DNA of 64,000 bases, taken from contig NC_008384.1 of the NCBI RefSeq assembly GCF_000009265.1, forward strand, positions 434,001 to 498,000. The letters run 5' to 3'. Source of the DNA: Rhizobium johnstonii 3841. GTDB lineage: Bacteria > Pseudomonadota > Alphaproteobacteria > Rhizobiales > Rhizobiaceae. Shown in pieces: positions 52,706 through 60,731 of this stretch (positions within the stretch are counted from its first letter, which is position 1; every line of letters begins with the position of its first letter). The notes beneath the pieces are model-generated. The model had not been told where the DNA came from, did no database searches, and worked only from the letters and a program-made list of their open reading frames with translations. The translations under genes and the position numbers were made by a program.

Positions 52706-53286
52706 CAGCCCGCCTCCGGCAGAGGTTCGGCACCCGCCAGAATGAAGGCTGATATCTGTTCCATCGGCAGGCGGCGGCGCATGGCGCAATTGCGCAGGAT
52801 TGCGTAGGCGCTCTCCTCGTCGATGCCGTGTGCGACCTGAAGCTTTTCGACGGCGGCGTGAACGAGCGGCCGCAGCCGGACGCGCTCTTCGAGATATTTC
52901 AGCTTTTCCGCAGTCGCCTTTCGCTCCTGATGAATGGAGACGGCCATGACAAGCGCCGGATAGACGGCCGATGTGGCGATCGGCTTGGCGATGATCGCGC
53001 CGGCGCCCTGTCCAAGTGCCCAGGCGATGCGGCCGGGCGCTTCCGAACCAAGCAAGGCAACGACAGGGCAGGCAGGCGTTTCGCCGTTCCAGGGCAGTAG
53101 ATCGTCCCAGCCCTGGTCGGCATCGACGATGACGAGATCGGGCAGTGCCGCGGCCGAGAGCGGCGCCCATTGCAGCGTTGCATGGATGCCGAGCAGGCGA
53201 AGCTGGCGGATCAGCTTTTCGGTGTTGCCGTCCTCGCGGTGCAGGACCATCGCCTGCCAGCCGGTGAAATTGGGCGTCTCTCTCAT
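52705..53286 (-). CDS. amiR: ANTAR-domain antiterminator, AmiR-like
   Basis: RNA-binding transcription antiterminator of 193 aa. The N-terminal part (about 10-115) is a receiver-like domain lacking a clear phosphorylation site (DLVIVDADQG is present but the partner is AmiC). A coiled coil (ERKATAEKLKYLEERVRLRP) follows, then the ANTAR three-helix domain (about 135-190; AVEKLQVAHGIDEESAYAILR). AmiR is held inactive by amide-free AmiC and, when released, prevents termination in the operon leader. It overlaps amiC by four bases and the permease by one. Confidence 0.88.
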   Translation of the reverse strand: MRETPNFTGWQAMVLHREDGNTEKLIRQLRLLGIHATLQWAPLSAAALPDLVIVDADQGWDDLLPWNGETPACPVVALLGSEAPGRIAWALGQGAGAIIAKPIATSAVYPALVMAVSIHQERKATAEKLKYLEERVRLRPLVHAAVEKLQVAHGIDEESAYAILRNCAMRRRLPMEQISAFILAGAEPLPEAG

Positions 53287-54416
53287 GACACCACCCTCAG
53301 CCGTGGAAAGGCCTGTCGGTTGCGGCCGGTCAGATAGGGGTCGGCGGCGAGCGGCGGCCGCGAGGCGACGACATCAAAGCCGTTGTCGGCGTTGATCCGG
53401 CCGAGATGGAAGGGCAGGGCGGCATGATTGGTGTCGCGGTCGATCGAAAGCGCGCCGAACAGGGTCGGCCAGGATCGATTGTAGAGCTCGCGCCGGACGG
53501 CGTCGGGCTCGTCACTACCGGCAGCGACGATCGCGTCGACGCAGAGCCGGACGGCCGTATAGGCGCTGGCAAAGACGCTGGAGACACGCCGCTCGGCGCC
53601 GTGACGCTCGGTGACACGGGCCTTGAAGGCGGCATTCTCGGGGGTCGCGATACTGTCGAAATAGGAAGCGGCGCAAAGCTGGCCGGCAGCAGCTCCGGCG
53701 GCGATATCGTCGAGTTCGCATTCCATCAGGTCGCAGCTGACCACCGGGCAATTTTCCGCGTGGAAGGCCGGATCGCGATCACCGAGGGCCTTGATCGCCT
53801 CCAGGAAGGCATAACTCGAGGGGCCGATCAGATTGTTGAGGATGAAGCTCGGGCGGCGCTGCGCGATCTCGGCGACGATGCGTTCGACGGCGGTCTCCTC
53901 GAGCGGAAGATAGCGTTCGCCAAGTACTTCGCCGCCGGCATTGGTAATGAGTTCGCGGGCGAGCCGGTTCATCTCCCAGCCCCAGACGTAGTTGGCGCCG
54001 ACGAGGTAGGGCCTTGCGCCGTAACGCGGGATCAGGTGCTCGAAAAGCGGCAGCAGATGCTGGTTGGGGCAGCCGCCGACATAGATGACGTTCTCGTTGG
54101 CCTCGAAACCTTCATAGGGGCACATGTACCAGAGCAGGCCGTCATGTTTCTCGACGAGCGGGATGACTTCCTTGCGCGCCGCAGAGGTGATCGTACCGAC
54201 GATATGGCGGCAGCCGGCGCGCAGAAGATGGCGCGCGCCATCGAGATAGGCGGCAAGATCAGCATGCGGATCGAAGAAGATGGGCTCGATCGCCACCCCT
54301 TCGACGCCGGCATATTCGGCCATCGCGAAATCGGCGCCGTCGCGCGCGTCGCGGCCCATCGAGCCGTAGGGCCCGGTGGTCGAAAAGAGGATGCCGATTT
54401 TCAGCGCGTCGTTCAT
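53283..54416 (-). CDS. amiC: AmiC-like cytoplasmic amide-sensor protein
   Basis: Leucine-binding-protein-fold sensor of 377 aa without a signal peptide, which separates it from transport binding proteins and matches AmiC. Motifs include FSTTGPYGSMGRDARDGADF near residue 13, the YEGFEANENVIYVGGCPNQH segment shortened to YEGFEANENV, and VGANYVWGWEMNR near 145. It would bind a small amide and release AmiR. The ATG at 54416 is preferred over a TTG one codon earlier. It leads the operon and has a leader with a terminator. Confidence 0.88.
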   Translation of the reverse strand: MNDALKIGILFSTTGPYGSMGRDARDGADFAMAEYAGVEGVAIEPIFFDPHADLAAYLDGARHLLRAGCRHIVGTITSAARKEVIPLVEKHDGLLWYMCPYEGFEANENVIYVGGCPNQHLLPLFEHLIPRYGARPYLVGANYVWGWEMNRLARELITNAGGEVLGERYLPLEETAVERIVAEIAQRRPSFILNNLIGPSSYAFLEAIKALGDRDPAFHAENCPVVSCDLMECELDDIAAGAAAGQLCAASYFDSIATPENAAFKARVTERHGAERRVSSVFASAYTAVRLCVDAIVAAGSDEPDAVRRELYNRSWPTLFGALSIDRDTNHAALPFHLGRINADNGFDVVASRPPLAADPYLTGRNRQAFPRLRVVS

Positions 54417-54430
54417 CAAGTGACCACATC

Positions 54431-54573
54431 AAAAACCCCACGACGCAGATCCCATCGAGCGATGAGGCGTCATGGGGCGAAACTGCCCGGGGACTATTGA
54501 AGTCATGTAATGTGGAAGGCTCTTTGCCTAATCCGCAGGCCTGAGTAAAATACAGGCAGCTTGTCTTTGTCAA
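54431..54573 (-). promoter_or_regulatory. amiC promoter and leader with intrinsic terminator (antitermination site)
   Basis: On the minus strand TTGACA (54573-54568), a 17-base spacer and TTTTAC (54550-54545) form the promoter. The leader then contains a hairpin AGGC-AAAGA-GCCT (within 54534-54514), a hairpin GGGC-AGTTTC-GCCC with a six-base loop (54488-54475), and an 11-bp terminator stem, CCCCATGACGC with GCGTCGTGGGG (54477-54467 and 54446-54436, one G-U pair), followed by TTTTT (54435-54431). The hexaloop hairpin shares three bases with the terminator's first arm, so the two compete. The start codon lies 15 bases after the T-run. Confidence 0.72.
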
Positions 54574-54640
54574 GTGTGCGGCACTGCACTCGCAGTCATT
54601 TGATCTTGTTCTTCCGGTAGAGCCGCCAAAGGTCGTTCTT

Positions 54641-55225
54641 CTAGCTCAAATCATGCAGATCGGTGGTAATCGCCGGGCCGATCGAGAATTCGCAAAAGCG
54701 GACCGTCAGTCCGCTGCGCTCCGGCGTGCAGGCCGTGGGTCCGACCTCGTAGTGATCGGCAGCCGGGAAGGGGGCGAGCCGCAGCAGCGGCCAGAAGCTG
54801 CCATCGCGCGAAGCCTGGATGCGCATCGCGCCGTTGGCGACGGTGACGCGGATGCGGAAATCTTCCAATTCCCTGAAGGGCTGAGCGACGGACCAGTCGG
54901 ACTTGCCGTCGGTGACGACGGTGCTGAGGTAGGCTTCGCCGTCGGTGAATTCGACGCCTGTTTTCACCCAGCGTCTCTCGTCGATGCGCACCATCAGGCC
55001 GGCCTGGTCGTAGAGCGTGCGGAATTCGCCCCGGACGCGGATCTGTGCGGTGAAGCTGTCGGTGGTGGGAAAGGCGAGGAAATGGCCGCTGTCACGGGTG
55101 AAGCCGTAATGGGTCTCCCGCCAGAAATCGGTCTTCTCATCGGTGGTCAGGATGAGGCCGGTTTCGGTCGCCTGCCAGTGTGCCGGCTCGTTCAGCCATT
55201 TGCCGTCGTTGAAATCGATGCTCAT
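54641..55225 (-). CDS. DUF1349 domain-containing protein
   Basis: A 194-aa beta-rich protein of the DUF1349 (YesU-like, concanavalin-like) family. Visible family features are KTDFWRETHYGFTRDSGHF near residue 32, YDQAGLMVRIDERRWVKTGVE near 70, and FRIRVTVANGAMRIQASRDG later. Such proteins may bind glycans; enzymatic activity is not established. The start at 55225 has a GGGAGAACAGG ribosome-binding site; extension to 55390 enters the divergent promoter. It has no signal peptide. Confidence 0.85.
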   Translation of the reverse strand: MSIDFNDGKWLNEPAHWQATETGLILTTDEKTDFWRETHYGFTRDSGHFLAFPTTDSFTAQIRVRGEFRTLYDQAGLMVRIDERRWVKTGVEFTDGEAYLSTVVTDGKSDWSVAQPFRELEDFRIRVTVANGAMRIQASRDGSFWPLLRLAPFPAADHYEVGPTACTPERSGLTVRFCEFSIGPAITTDLHDLS

Positions 55226-55372
55226 CCTGTTCTCCCGTTCCGTTGAAGCCTCACCGCAGTGCGATTGACTCACCTTGGCATAATGCGCGGCCGTGGTGCA
55301 GGCGGGTGCAGCCAAAGATTGTGTGTTTTTCCAGCCTCGGTATCCGCCGAGCGCATAATCCGTCGCTCCTGC

Positions 55373-55433
55373 TTGACAGGATCGATCCATCTCCTATTCT
55401 GTTACAAAAAGATGAATTACATAATTGTGGAAC
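55373..55433 (+). promoter_or_regulatory. Promoter and candidate IclR site of the RidA/SelA ABC operon
   Basis: TTGACA (55373-55378), a 16-base spacer and TATTCT (55395-55400) form a promoter. ATAATTGTGGAAC (55421-55433) begins 20 bases after the -10. The -35, spacer length, -10 and distance are the same as at 21147-21207, and the motif matches 10 of 13 bases there. Confidence 0.65.
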
Positions 55434-55450
55434 TAAACGGGAGCCCTCAC

Positions 55451-56977
55451 ATGAAAACACTGGTCGCATTCCTTCTCGGCACGGCGCTCGTCGCCCTGCC
55501 TTCGACGCTCCTTGCCCAGGAAAAGGGCGGTGTCATCAATGTCGCGACGATCGGCGAGCCGCCGACGCTCGATCCGATGTCGTCGACGGCCGATCTCGTC
55601 GGCATCGTCACGCAGCACATTTTCGAAACGCTCTACACCTTCGACAAGAGCTGGAACGTCACGCCGCTGCTCGCCGAAAGCCTGCCCGAGATCAGTGCTG
55701 ACGGCAAAACCTATACGATCAAGCTCAGGACCGGCATCAAGTTCCACGACAATACCGACATGACCTCGGAAGATGTCGTCGCTTCGCTTGGCCGCTGGAT
55801 GAAGATCGCCTCGCGCGGCAAGCAGGTGGCCGGCTTCATCGATAAGGTCACCGCGGCCGATCCGGCAACCGTGACGATCACGCTGAAGCAGCCCTATGCG
55901 CCGCTGACCTCGCTGCTCGCCTTCAACAATTCGGCTGCGATCATCATCCCGTCCGAAAAGCAGGACGAGCCGATGAAAGACTTCATCGGCACCGGTCCCT
56001 ACATGCTGAAGGAGCGCAAGGCCGACCAGTATATCCAGCTCGTCCGCTTCGACGGCTACAAGTCACGTGAGGGCGACAGCAATGGTTATGGCGGCGCCCG
56101 CCACCAGTATCTCGATGAAATCCGCTTCGTGCCGGTGCCGGATCCGAACACTCGCGTCGAGGCCGCCGTTTCCGGCCAGTATGATTATGTCGACTCGATC
56201 CCTGTCGAATCCTACGACAAGCTGAAGGCCTCCACCGCCTCGCAGCCGATCATCCTGAAGCCCTTCGGTTATCCGGTCTTCGTCTTCAACACGGCCGATG
56301 GCGTCAACAAGAATGTCGAAGTCCGCAAGGCGGTCCGCCAGGCGCTCAGCATGGAAGACATGCTGGCCGCAGCTTTCGGCAGCAAGGATTTTTACGCGCT
56401 CGACGGCGCCATCTATCCGGAATCTTATTCCTGGCATACGGATGCCGGCGTCGAAGGCGCTTATAACGTTGCCGATCCGGAAGGGGCGGCCGCTGCCGCC
56501 AAGAAGGCCGGCTACAATGGTGAGCCGATCCGTATCCTGACCAGCCGCCAGTATGAGTTCCACTACAAAATGGCGCAGGTTGCCGCCGAATATTTGAAGC
56601 TTGCCGGCTTCACCGTCGATATGCAGGTTGTGGACTGGGCGACACTGACGCAGCGCCGTACCGATCCGAAGCTCTGGGATATCTACATCACCCATAGCCC
56701 CTTCCTGCCGGAGCCTGCCCTGATCGGCTCGCTCTCGACCAGTTCGCCGGGTTGGTGGGATACGCCGGCTCGCAAGGCCGCCGTCGATGCCTTCACCTCG
56801 GAAGTCGATCCGAAGAAGCGCGTGGCGCTCTGGGCCGATGTCCAGAAGGCGATCTATGCCGACGCCCCCTTCATGAAGATCGGCGACTTCAACGCCGTTT
56901 CGGCAGAATCGACCAAGCTTGAGGGCGTCGATCCGGCTCCGTGGCCGTATTTCTGGAATGCTTCGATCAAGAAGTAA
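55451..56977 (+). CDS. ABC transporter substrate-binding protein, family 5 (RidA/SelA operon)
   Basis: Periplasmic SBP_bac_5 protein of 508 aa with a signal peptide of about 22 residues ending in STLLA. Family features: QHIFETLYTFDKSWNVTPLLA shortened to HIFETLYTFDKSWN, then KLRTGIKFHDNTDMTSEDV and NNSAAIIIPSEKQ. Normal length for DppA-type proteins. The start at 55451 gives a clean signal peptide; the frame open back to 55259 is promoter sequence. It heads an operon with two permeases, RidA, a SelA-like enzyme and a double ATPase. Confidence 0.9.
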   Translation: MKTLVAFLLGTALVALPSTLLAQEKGGVINVATIGEPPTLDPMSSTADLVGIVTQHIFETLYTFDKSWNVTPLLAESLPEISADGKTYTIKLRTGIKFHDNTDMTSEDVVASLGRWMKIASRGKQVAGFIDKVTAADPATVTITLKQPYAPLTSLLAFNNSAAIIIPSEKQDEPMKDFIGTGPYMLKERKADQYIQLVRFDGYKSREGDSNGYGGARHQYLDEIRFVPVPDPNTRVEAAVSGQYDYVDSIPVESYDKLKASTASQPIILKPFGYPVFVFNTADGVNKNVEVRKAVRQALSMEDMLAAAFGSKDFYALDGAIYPESYSWHTDAGVEGAYNVADPEGAAAAAKKAGYNGEPIRILTSRQYEFHYKMAQVAAEYLKLAGFTVDMQVVDWATLTQRRTDPKLWDIYITHSPFLPEPALIGSLSTSSPGWWDTPARKAAVDAFTSEVDPKKRVALWADVQKAIYADAPFMKIGDFNAVSAESTKLEGVDPAPWPYFWNASIKK

Positions 56978-57057
56978 ACATCGCCACCGATGCCGGCCCG
57001 CCGTGGCCGGTATCGGTCTTCTTTTTTGCAGCATCTGCAAAGGTTTGCCAGGCATTC

Positions 57058-57999
57058 ATGATACGCTACATCCTCCAACGCCTGTTCGGCATGATCGTCG
57101 TGATGTTTCTCGTCGTCACGATCGTCTTCGTCATCGTGCGCGTGACGCCGGGAGATCCGGCCGCCGTCATGCTCGGGCCGGATGCGACGCCGCAGGATAT
57201 TGCCGATCTCAGGTCCCGGCTCGGCCTCGATCAGTCGCTCGGCCTGCAATATGTCTATTATATCGGCCAGATGCTGAGAGGTGATCTCGGCCAGTCGATC
57301 TTCCTCAACATGCCTGTCACCTCGGCCTTGCTCGACCGGGCGGAGCCGACCTTCTTCCTGACTTTGTTCTCGCTCGCAATCGCCAGCATCATCGCCCTGC
57401 CGATCGGCATCTATGCCGCTTATCGGCGCGGTTCCTTCATCGATCAGGCGGCAACGACGCTCGCGATGTTTGCCGCCAGCATTCCGAGCTTCTGGCTCGG
57501 CCTGATCCTGATGCAGTTCTTCGCCGTCAGGCTCAACCTCTTCCCGGTCTCGGGTTATGGCGGTCCGGGCTCGACCTTTCTCGATCGCATGTATCACCTG
57601 ACGCTGCCTGCCTTTGCGCTCGGCATCGTCTCCTCGGCGCTGATCCTGCGCTTCACCCGCGCGTCGATGCTCGATGTGCTCGGCGACGATTATATCCGTA
57701 CGGCGCGCGCCAAGGGGCTGATCGAGCGCCGGGTCATTCTCAAGCACGCGCTGAAGAATGCGCTGATCCCGATCCTGACGGTGATCGGCCTGACGGCAGC
57801 GGTGCTGATTTCAGGCGCCGTCGTCACCGAGACCGTCTTCGGCCTGCCGGGTGTCGGCAATCTCGTCGTCTCGGCGGTGCTGCGCCGCGACTATCCCGTC
57901 ATCCAGGGGGCGCTGCTCGTCATCGCCGCCCTCTACGTGCTGATCAATTTTGCGATCGACATGCTCTATCTTCTGATCGATCCGAGGGTGCGCTACTGA
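57058..57999 (+). CDS. Dipeptide-type ABC transporter permease (DppB-like, RidA/SelA operon)
   Basis: Inner-membrane permease of 313 aa starting MIRYILQRLFGMIVVMFLVV, with VRVTPGDPAAVMLGPDAT next and the EAA loop RTARAKGLIERRVILKHALK. It lies 80 bases after the binding-protein stop; the upstream in-frame extension to 56941 overlaps that gene and is rejected. It shares one base with the start of the next permease. Confidence 0.9.
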   Translation: MIRYILQRLFGMIVVMFLVVTIVFVIVRVTPGDPAAVMLGPDATPQDIADLRSRLGLDQSLGLQYVYYIGQMLRGDLGQSIFLNMPVTSALLDRAEPTFFLTLFSLAIASIIALPIGIYAAYRRGSFIDQAATTLAMFAASIPSFWLGLILMQFFAVRLNLFPVSGYGGPGSTFLDRMYHLTLPAFALGIVSSALILRFTRASMLDVLGDDYIRTARAKGLIERRVILKHALKNALIPILTVIGLTAAVLISGAVVTETVFGLPGVGNLVVSAVLRRDYPVIQGALLVIAALYVLINFAIDMLYLLIDPRVRY

Positions 58000-58868
58000 T
58001 GGCCGATATCGCAATCAAATCAGTCGAAGGCGAGGGCAGCAAATTCGCCAGGCGCCTGCTGAAGCGCAAGACGGTCGCCTTGGGTCTGCTGATCCTGACG
58101 ATCTTCGTGCTTCTGGCGGTCTTCGCGCCTGTTGTCGCACCCTATTCGCCGTCGACGCTTTCCATCGTCAATCGGCTGAAGCCGCCGAGCGGCACCTTTT
58201 TCTTCGGCACCGATGAGTTCGGCCGCGACGTCTTTTCGCGTACGATCTTCGCCGGCCGCCTGTCGCTGCTTGTCGGTGTTGCGGTCGTGACTTTGTCGGC
58301 CGTGATCGGGGTGACGCTCGGCCTGCTTGCCGGCTTCTTCCAGAAGCTCGACACGCCGATCGCCCGATTGATTGACGCGATGATGGCGTTTCCGGATATT
58401 CTGCTGGCGATCGCGCTCGTTGCTGCCCTTGGTCCCTCGCTGACGACGGTCATTATCGCGCTGTCGATCGTCTATGCGCCACGCCTTGCCCGCATTGTCC
58501 GCGCTTCGACGCTGGTCATTCGTGAACTCCCCTATGTCGAGGCGGCGAGGGCGCTCGGCATTTCGACCTTCCACATCATGACGCGGCATGTGCTGCGCAA
58601 TCTGCTGTCGCCGATCCTGGTGCAGGCCACCTTCCTTTTTGCGAGCGCGATGCTTGCCGAAGCCGGCCTGTCTTTCCTCGGCCTTGGCGTCAGCCCGGAA
58701 ATTCCGACCTGGGGAACGATGATTGCCGCCGGCCGGCAGTATATCGGCCAGGCCGACTGGATGACGCTGTTTCCAGGCGTCGCCATCATCCTCTCCGTGC
58801 TGTCGCTGCAGATGGTCGGCGATGGCCTCAGGGACATGCTCGATCCCAGACTGCGCAAGGATCTTTAA
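57999..58868 (+). CDS. Dipeptide-type ABC transporter permease (DppC-like, RidA/SelA operon)
   Basis: Permease of 289 aa with a cytoplasmic N-terminus, first helix ALGLLILTIFVLLAVFAPVV, the FFGTDEFGRDVFSRTIFAGR loop and the transport domain with EAARALGISTFHIMTRHVLR. It overlaps the preceding permease by one base and ends before a 65-base gap to the RidA gene. Confidence 0.9.
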   Translation: MADIAIKSVEGEGSKFARRLLKRKTVALGLLILTIFVLLAVFAPVVAPYSPSTLSIVNRLKPPSGTFFFGTDEFGRDVFSRTIFAGRLSLLVGVAVVTLSAVIGVTLGLLAGFFQKLDTPIARLIDAMMAFPDILLAIALVAALGPSLTTVIIALSIVYAPRLARIVRASTLVIRELPYVEAARALGISTFHIMTRHVLRNLLSPILVQATFLFASAMLAEAGLSFLGLGVSPEIPTWGTMIAAGRQYIGQADWMTLFPGVAIILSVLSLQMVGDGLRDMLDPRLRKDL

Positions 58869-58933
58869 TCCGCCGACCAAGCGTCGGCCCAATCGAAATT
58901 CGCCAAATCGAAAATTGCATGACAGGAGTTTGC

Positions 58934-59431
58934 GTGAATCAGTTTCCTACCGCCGCCGGCAAGGTCGAAAGCTCGCCTTACGAACGGCTTGCCGCCCTCG
59001 GCATTGCGCTTCCGCCGCCGCCGCCGCCGATCGCCAATTTCGTCACGCACGTGATCGAAGGCAATATGCTCTACCTCTCCGGCCAGGGCCCGCGCGAGGC
59101 CGACGGCTTCATGCATGCCGGCAAGGTCGGCGCCGGCGTCAGTGTCGAGGAGGCCTATGGTCACGCGCGGCTGACCGGCATCAACCTGCTTGCCGTCATG
59201 CAGGATGCGCTCGGCGATCTCTCCCGCGTCAAGCGGGTGGTCAAGCTGCTCGGCATGGTCAATGCCGTGCCTGAGTTCGAGGATCATCCGAGCGTCATCA
59301 ACGGCTGCTCGGATCTGTTGATCGCAGTCTTCGGGCCGGCCGGCGAACATGCCCGCTCGGCTGTAGGCTTCGGCTCGCTGCCCGGCAACATCACCGTCGA
59401 GATCGAGGCGATCGTCGCCTTGCACGGTTGA
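58934..59431 (+). CDS. RidA family protein (enamine/imine deaminase)
   Basis: RidA/YjgF-family protein of 165 aa, longer than the 128-aa housekeeping type because of an N-terminal addition with a run of prolines (ALPPPPPPIANF). The trimer-fold core includes YLSGQGPREADG, the LLAVMQDALGDLSRVKRVVKL helix region and the C-terminal AVGFGSLPGNITVEIEAI, with the usual arginine in EHARSAVG. RidA proteins hydrolyse reactive enamines such as 2-aminoacrylate. GTG at 58934 has CAGGAG at five bases; an ATG at 58919 would add five residues. It directly precedes a PLP enzyme that could make such an enamine. Confidence 0.85.
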   Translation: MNQFPTAAGKVESSPYERLAALGIALPPPPPPIANFVTHVIEGNMLYLSGQGPREADGFMHAGKVGAGVSVEEAYGHARLTGINLLAVMQDALGDLSRVKRVVKLLGMVNAVPEFEDHPSVINGCSDLLIAVFGPAGEHARSAVGFGSLPGNITVEIEAIVALHG

Positions 59432-59499
59432 CGGGAGCTCGACACAGTTGATCGACCGCCCCATGTTTCTTTTTTCGACCCAGACTCCTGGAGATCTCC

Positions 59500-60696
59500 A
59501 TGTCCACTGATATCCGCCCGTCGCTCGGCCTTCGCCCTGTCATCAATGTATCGGGCACGATGACCAGCCTCGGCGCCTCGATCGTCGTTCCCGAAGCGAT
59601 CAGCGCGATGGCATCGATCCTGCCGCACTTCGTCGAGATCAACGACCTGCAACGCAAGGCAAGCGCCGTCATCGCCCGACTGACCGGCGGCGAGGCGGGC
59701 TTTGTCACCGCCTCCTGCTCGGCCGGCATTTCGCTCGCCGTCGCTGGCGCGATCACCGGCAATAACCTGCTGGCGATCGAGAAGCTGCCGGATGTGGTGC
59801 CGGAGAAGAACGAAGTGCTGGTGCAGATGGGCCATGTCGTCAGTTACGGGGCCCCGGTCGACCAGGCGATCCGGCTTGCCGGCGGCAAGGCCGTGCTTGT
59901 CGGGCAGGCGACCTCGACGCATCGCTTCCACATGGAAAACGCCATCACCGACAAGACCGCCGCCGCCGTCTATGTCGTCTCCCATCATGTCGTCGATTAC
60001 GGCCTGCTGAACTTGAAGGAATTCGTCGAGATTGCCCATGCCAAGGGCGTGCCCGTCATCGTCGATGCGGCCTCGGAATATGATCTCAAGATTTTCCTGG
60101 AGCAGGGGGCCGATATCGCCCTTTACTCCGGCCATAAATTTCTCGGCGGCCCGACCTCGGGTATCGTTGCCGGCAGGAAGGAGCTGGTGCGCCATGCCTT
60201 CCTGCAGAATATGGGTATCGGCCGTGGCATGAAGGTCGGCAAGGAGAGCATCTTCGGCGTCATGGCAGCACTCGAGGCCTGGGAAAACCGCGACCATGCC
60301 GGCATCCGGGAACGCGAGACCGGCTATCTCAACCTGTGGAAACGCACGCTCGACGGCCGCCCTGGCCTCACCGCATTGATCGAGCCCGATCCGACCAACA
60401 ATCCGCTCGATCGACTGCGCCTGATCGTCGATCCGGACCAGGCCCATATCACCGCCTGGGATCTGGCCGATGCGCTTGCCAAGGGCAGCCCGCCGATCAT
60501 CGTGCGCGACCATGAGGTGGAGCATCGCTATTTCTACCTCGACCCGTGCAACCTGCATCCGGGCGAGGAGACGATTGTCGCGGAGCGCCTGGCGCAGGAG
60601 CTCGACAAGGCGCGCGCCTCCAACGAGATTATCGCAACGCCGATCGAGAACCGCAGCAGGCACCGCTTCGACGGTGCGCTGCGCTGGCCGGATTGA
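59500..60696 (+). CDS. SelA-like PLP-dependent enzyme (aminotransferase class V fold; ammonia-lyase-like)
   Basis: Fold-type I PLP enzyme of 398 aa related to SelA and D-glucosaminate-6-phosphate ammonia lyase (DgaE). The PLP lysine is Lys213 in LYSGHKFLGGPTSG, with Asp189 in VIVDAASEYD for the pyridine nitrogen. The N-terminus RPVINVSGTMTSLGAS and the FVTASCSAGISLAVAGAI segment are typical of this group. There is no selB, selC or selD nearby, so selenocysteine synthesis is unlikely. A beta-elimination of a D-amino acid or amino sugar acid to an enamine is the most reasonable role. Confidence 0.82.
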   Translation: MSTDIRPSLGLRPVINVSGTMTSLGASIVVPEAISAMASILPHFVEINDLQRKASAVIARLTGGEAGFVTASCSAGISLAVAGAITGNNLLAIEKLPDVVPEKNEVLVQMGHVVSYGAPVDQAIRLAGGKAVLVGQATSTHRFHMENAITDKTAAAVYVVSHHVVDYGLLNLKEFVEIAHAKGVPVIVDAASEYDLKIFLEQGADIALYSGHKFLGGPTSGIVAGRKELVRHAFLQNMGIGRGMKVGKESIFGVMAALEAWENRDHAGIRERETGYLNLWKRTLDGRPGLTALIEPDPTNNPLDRLRLIVDPDQAHITAWDLADALAKGSPPIIVRDHEVEHRYFYLDPCNLHPGEETIVAERLAQELDKARASNEIIATPIENRSRHRFDGALRWPD

Positions 60697-60731
60697 TCCG
60701 CCGACGCTCATCTGTCGCTAGAGGAACCACA

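Noticed and set aside
51857..53170. Apparent fusion of a 155-residue N-terminal domain to the DppC-like permease
   Set aside because: The extra residues come from an out-of-frame reading of amiR. The permease starts at 52705, where its ATG overlaps the amiR stop and a normal first membrane helix begins.
59500..60696. Selenocysteine synthase SelA
   Set aside because: Fold and PLP lysine match the SelA superfamily, but no selB, selD or tRNA-Sec gene is present and the operon is a nutrient importer.
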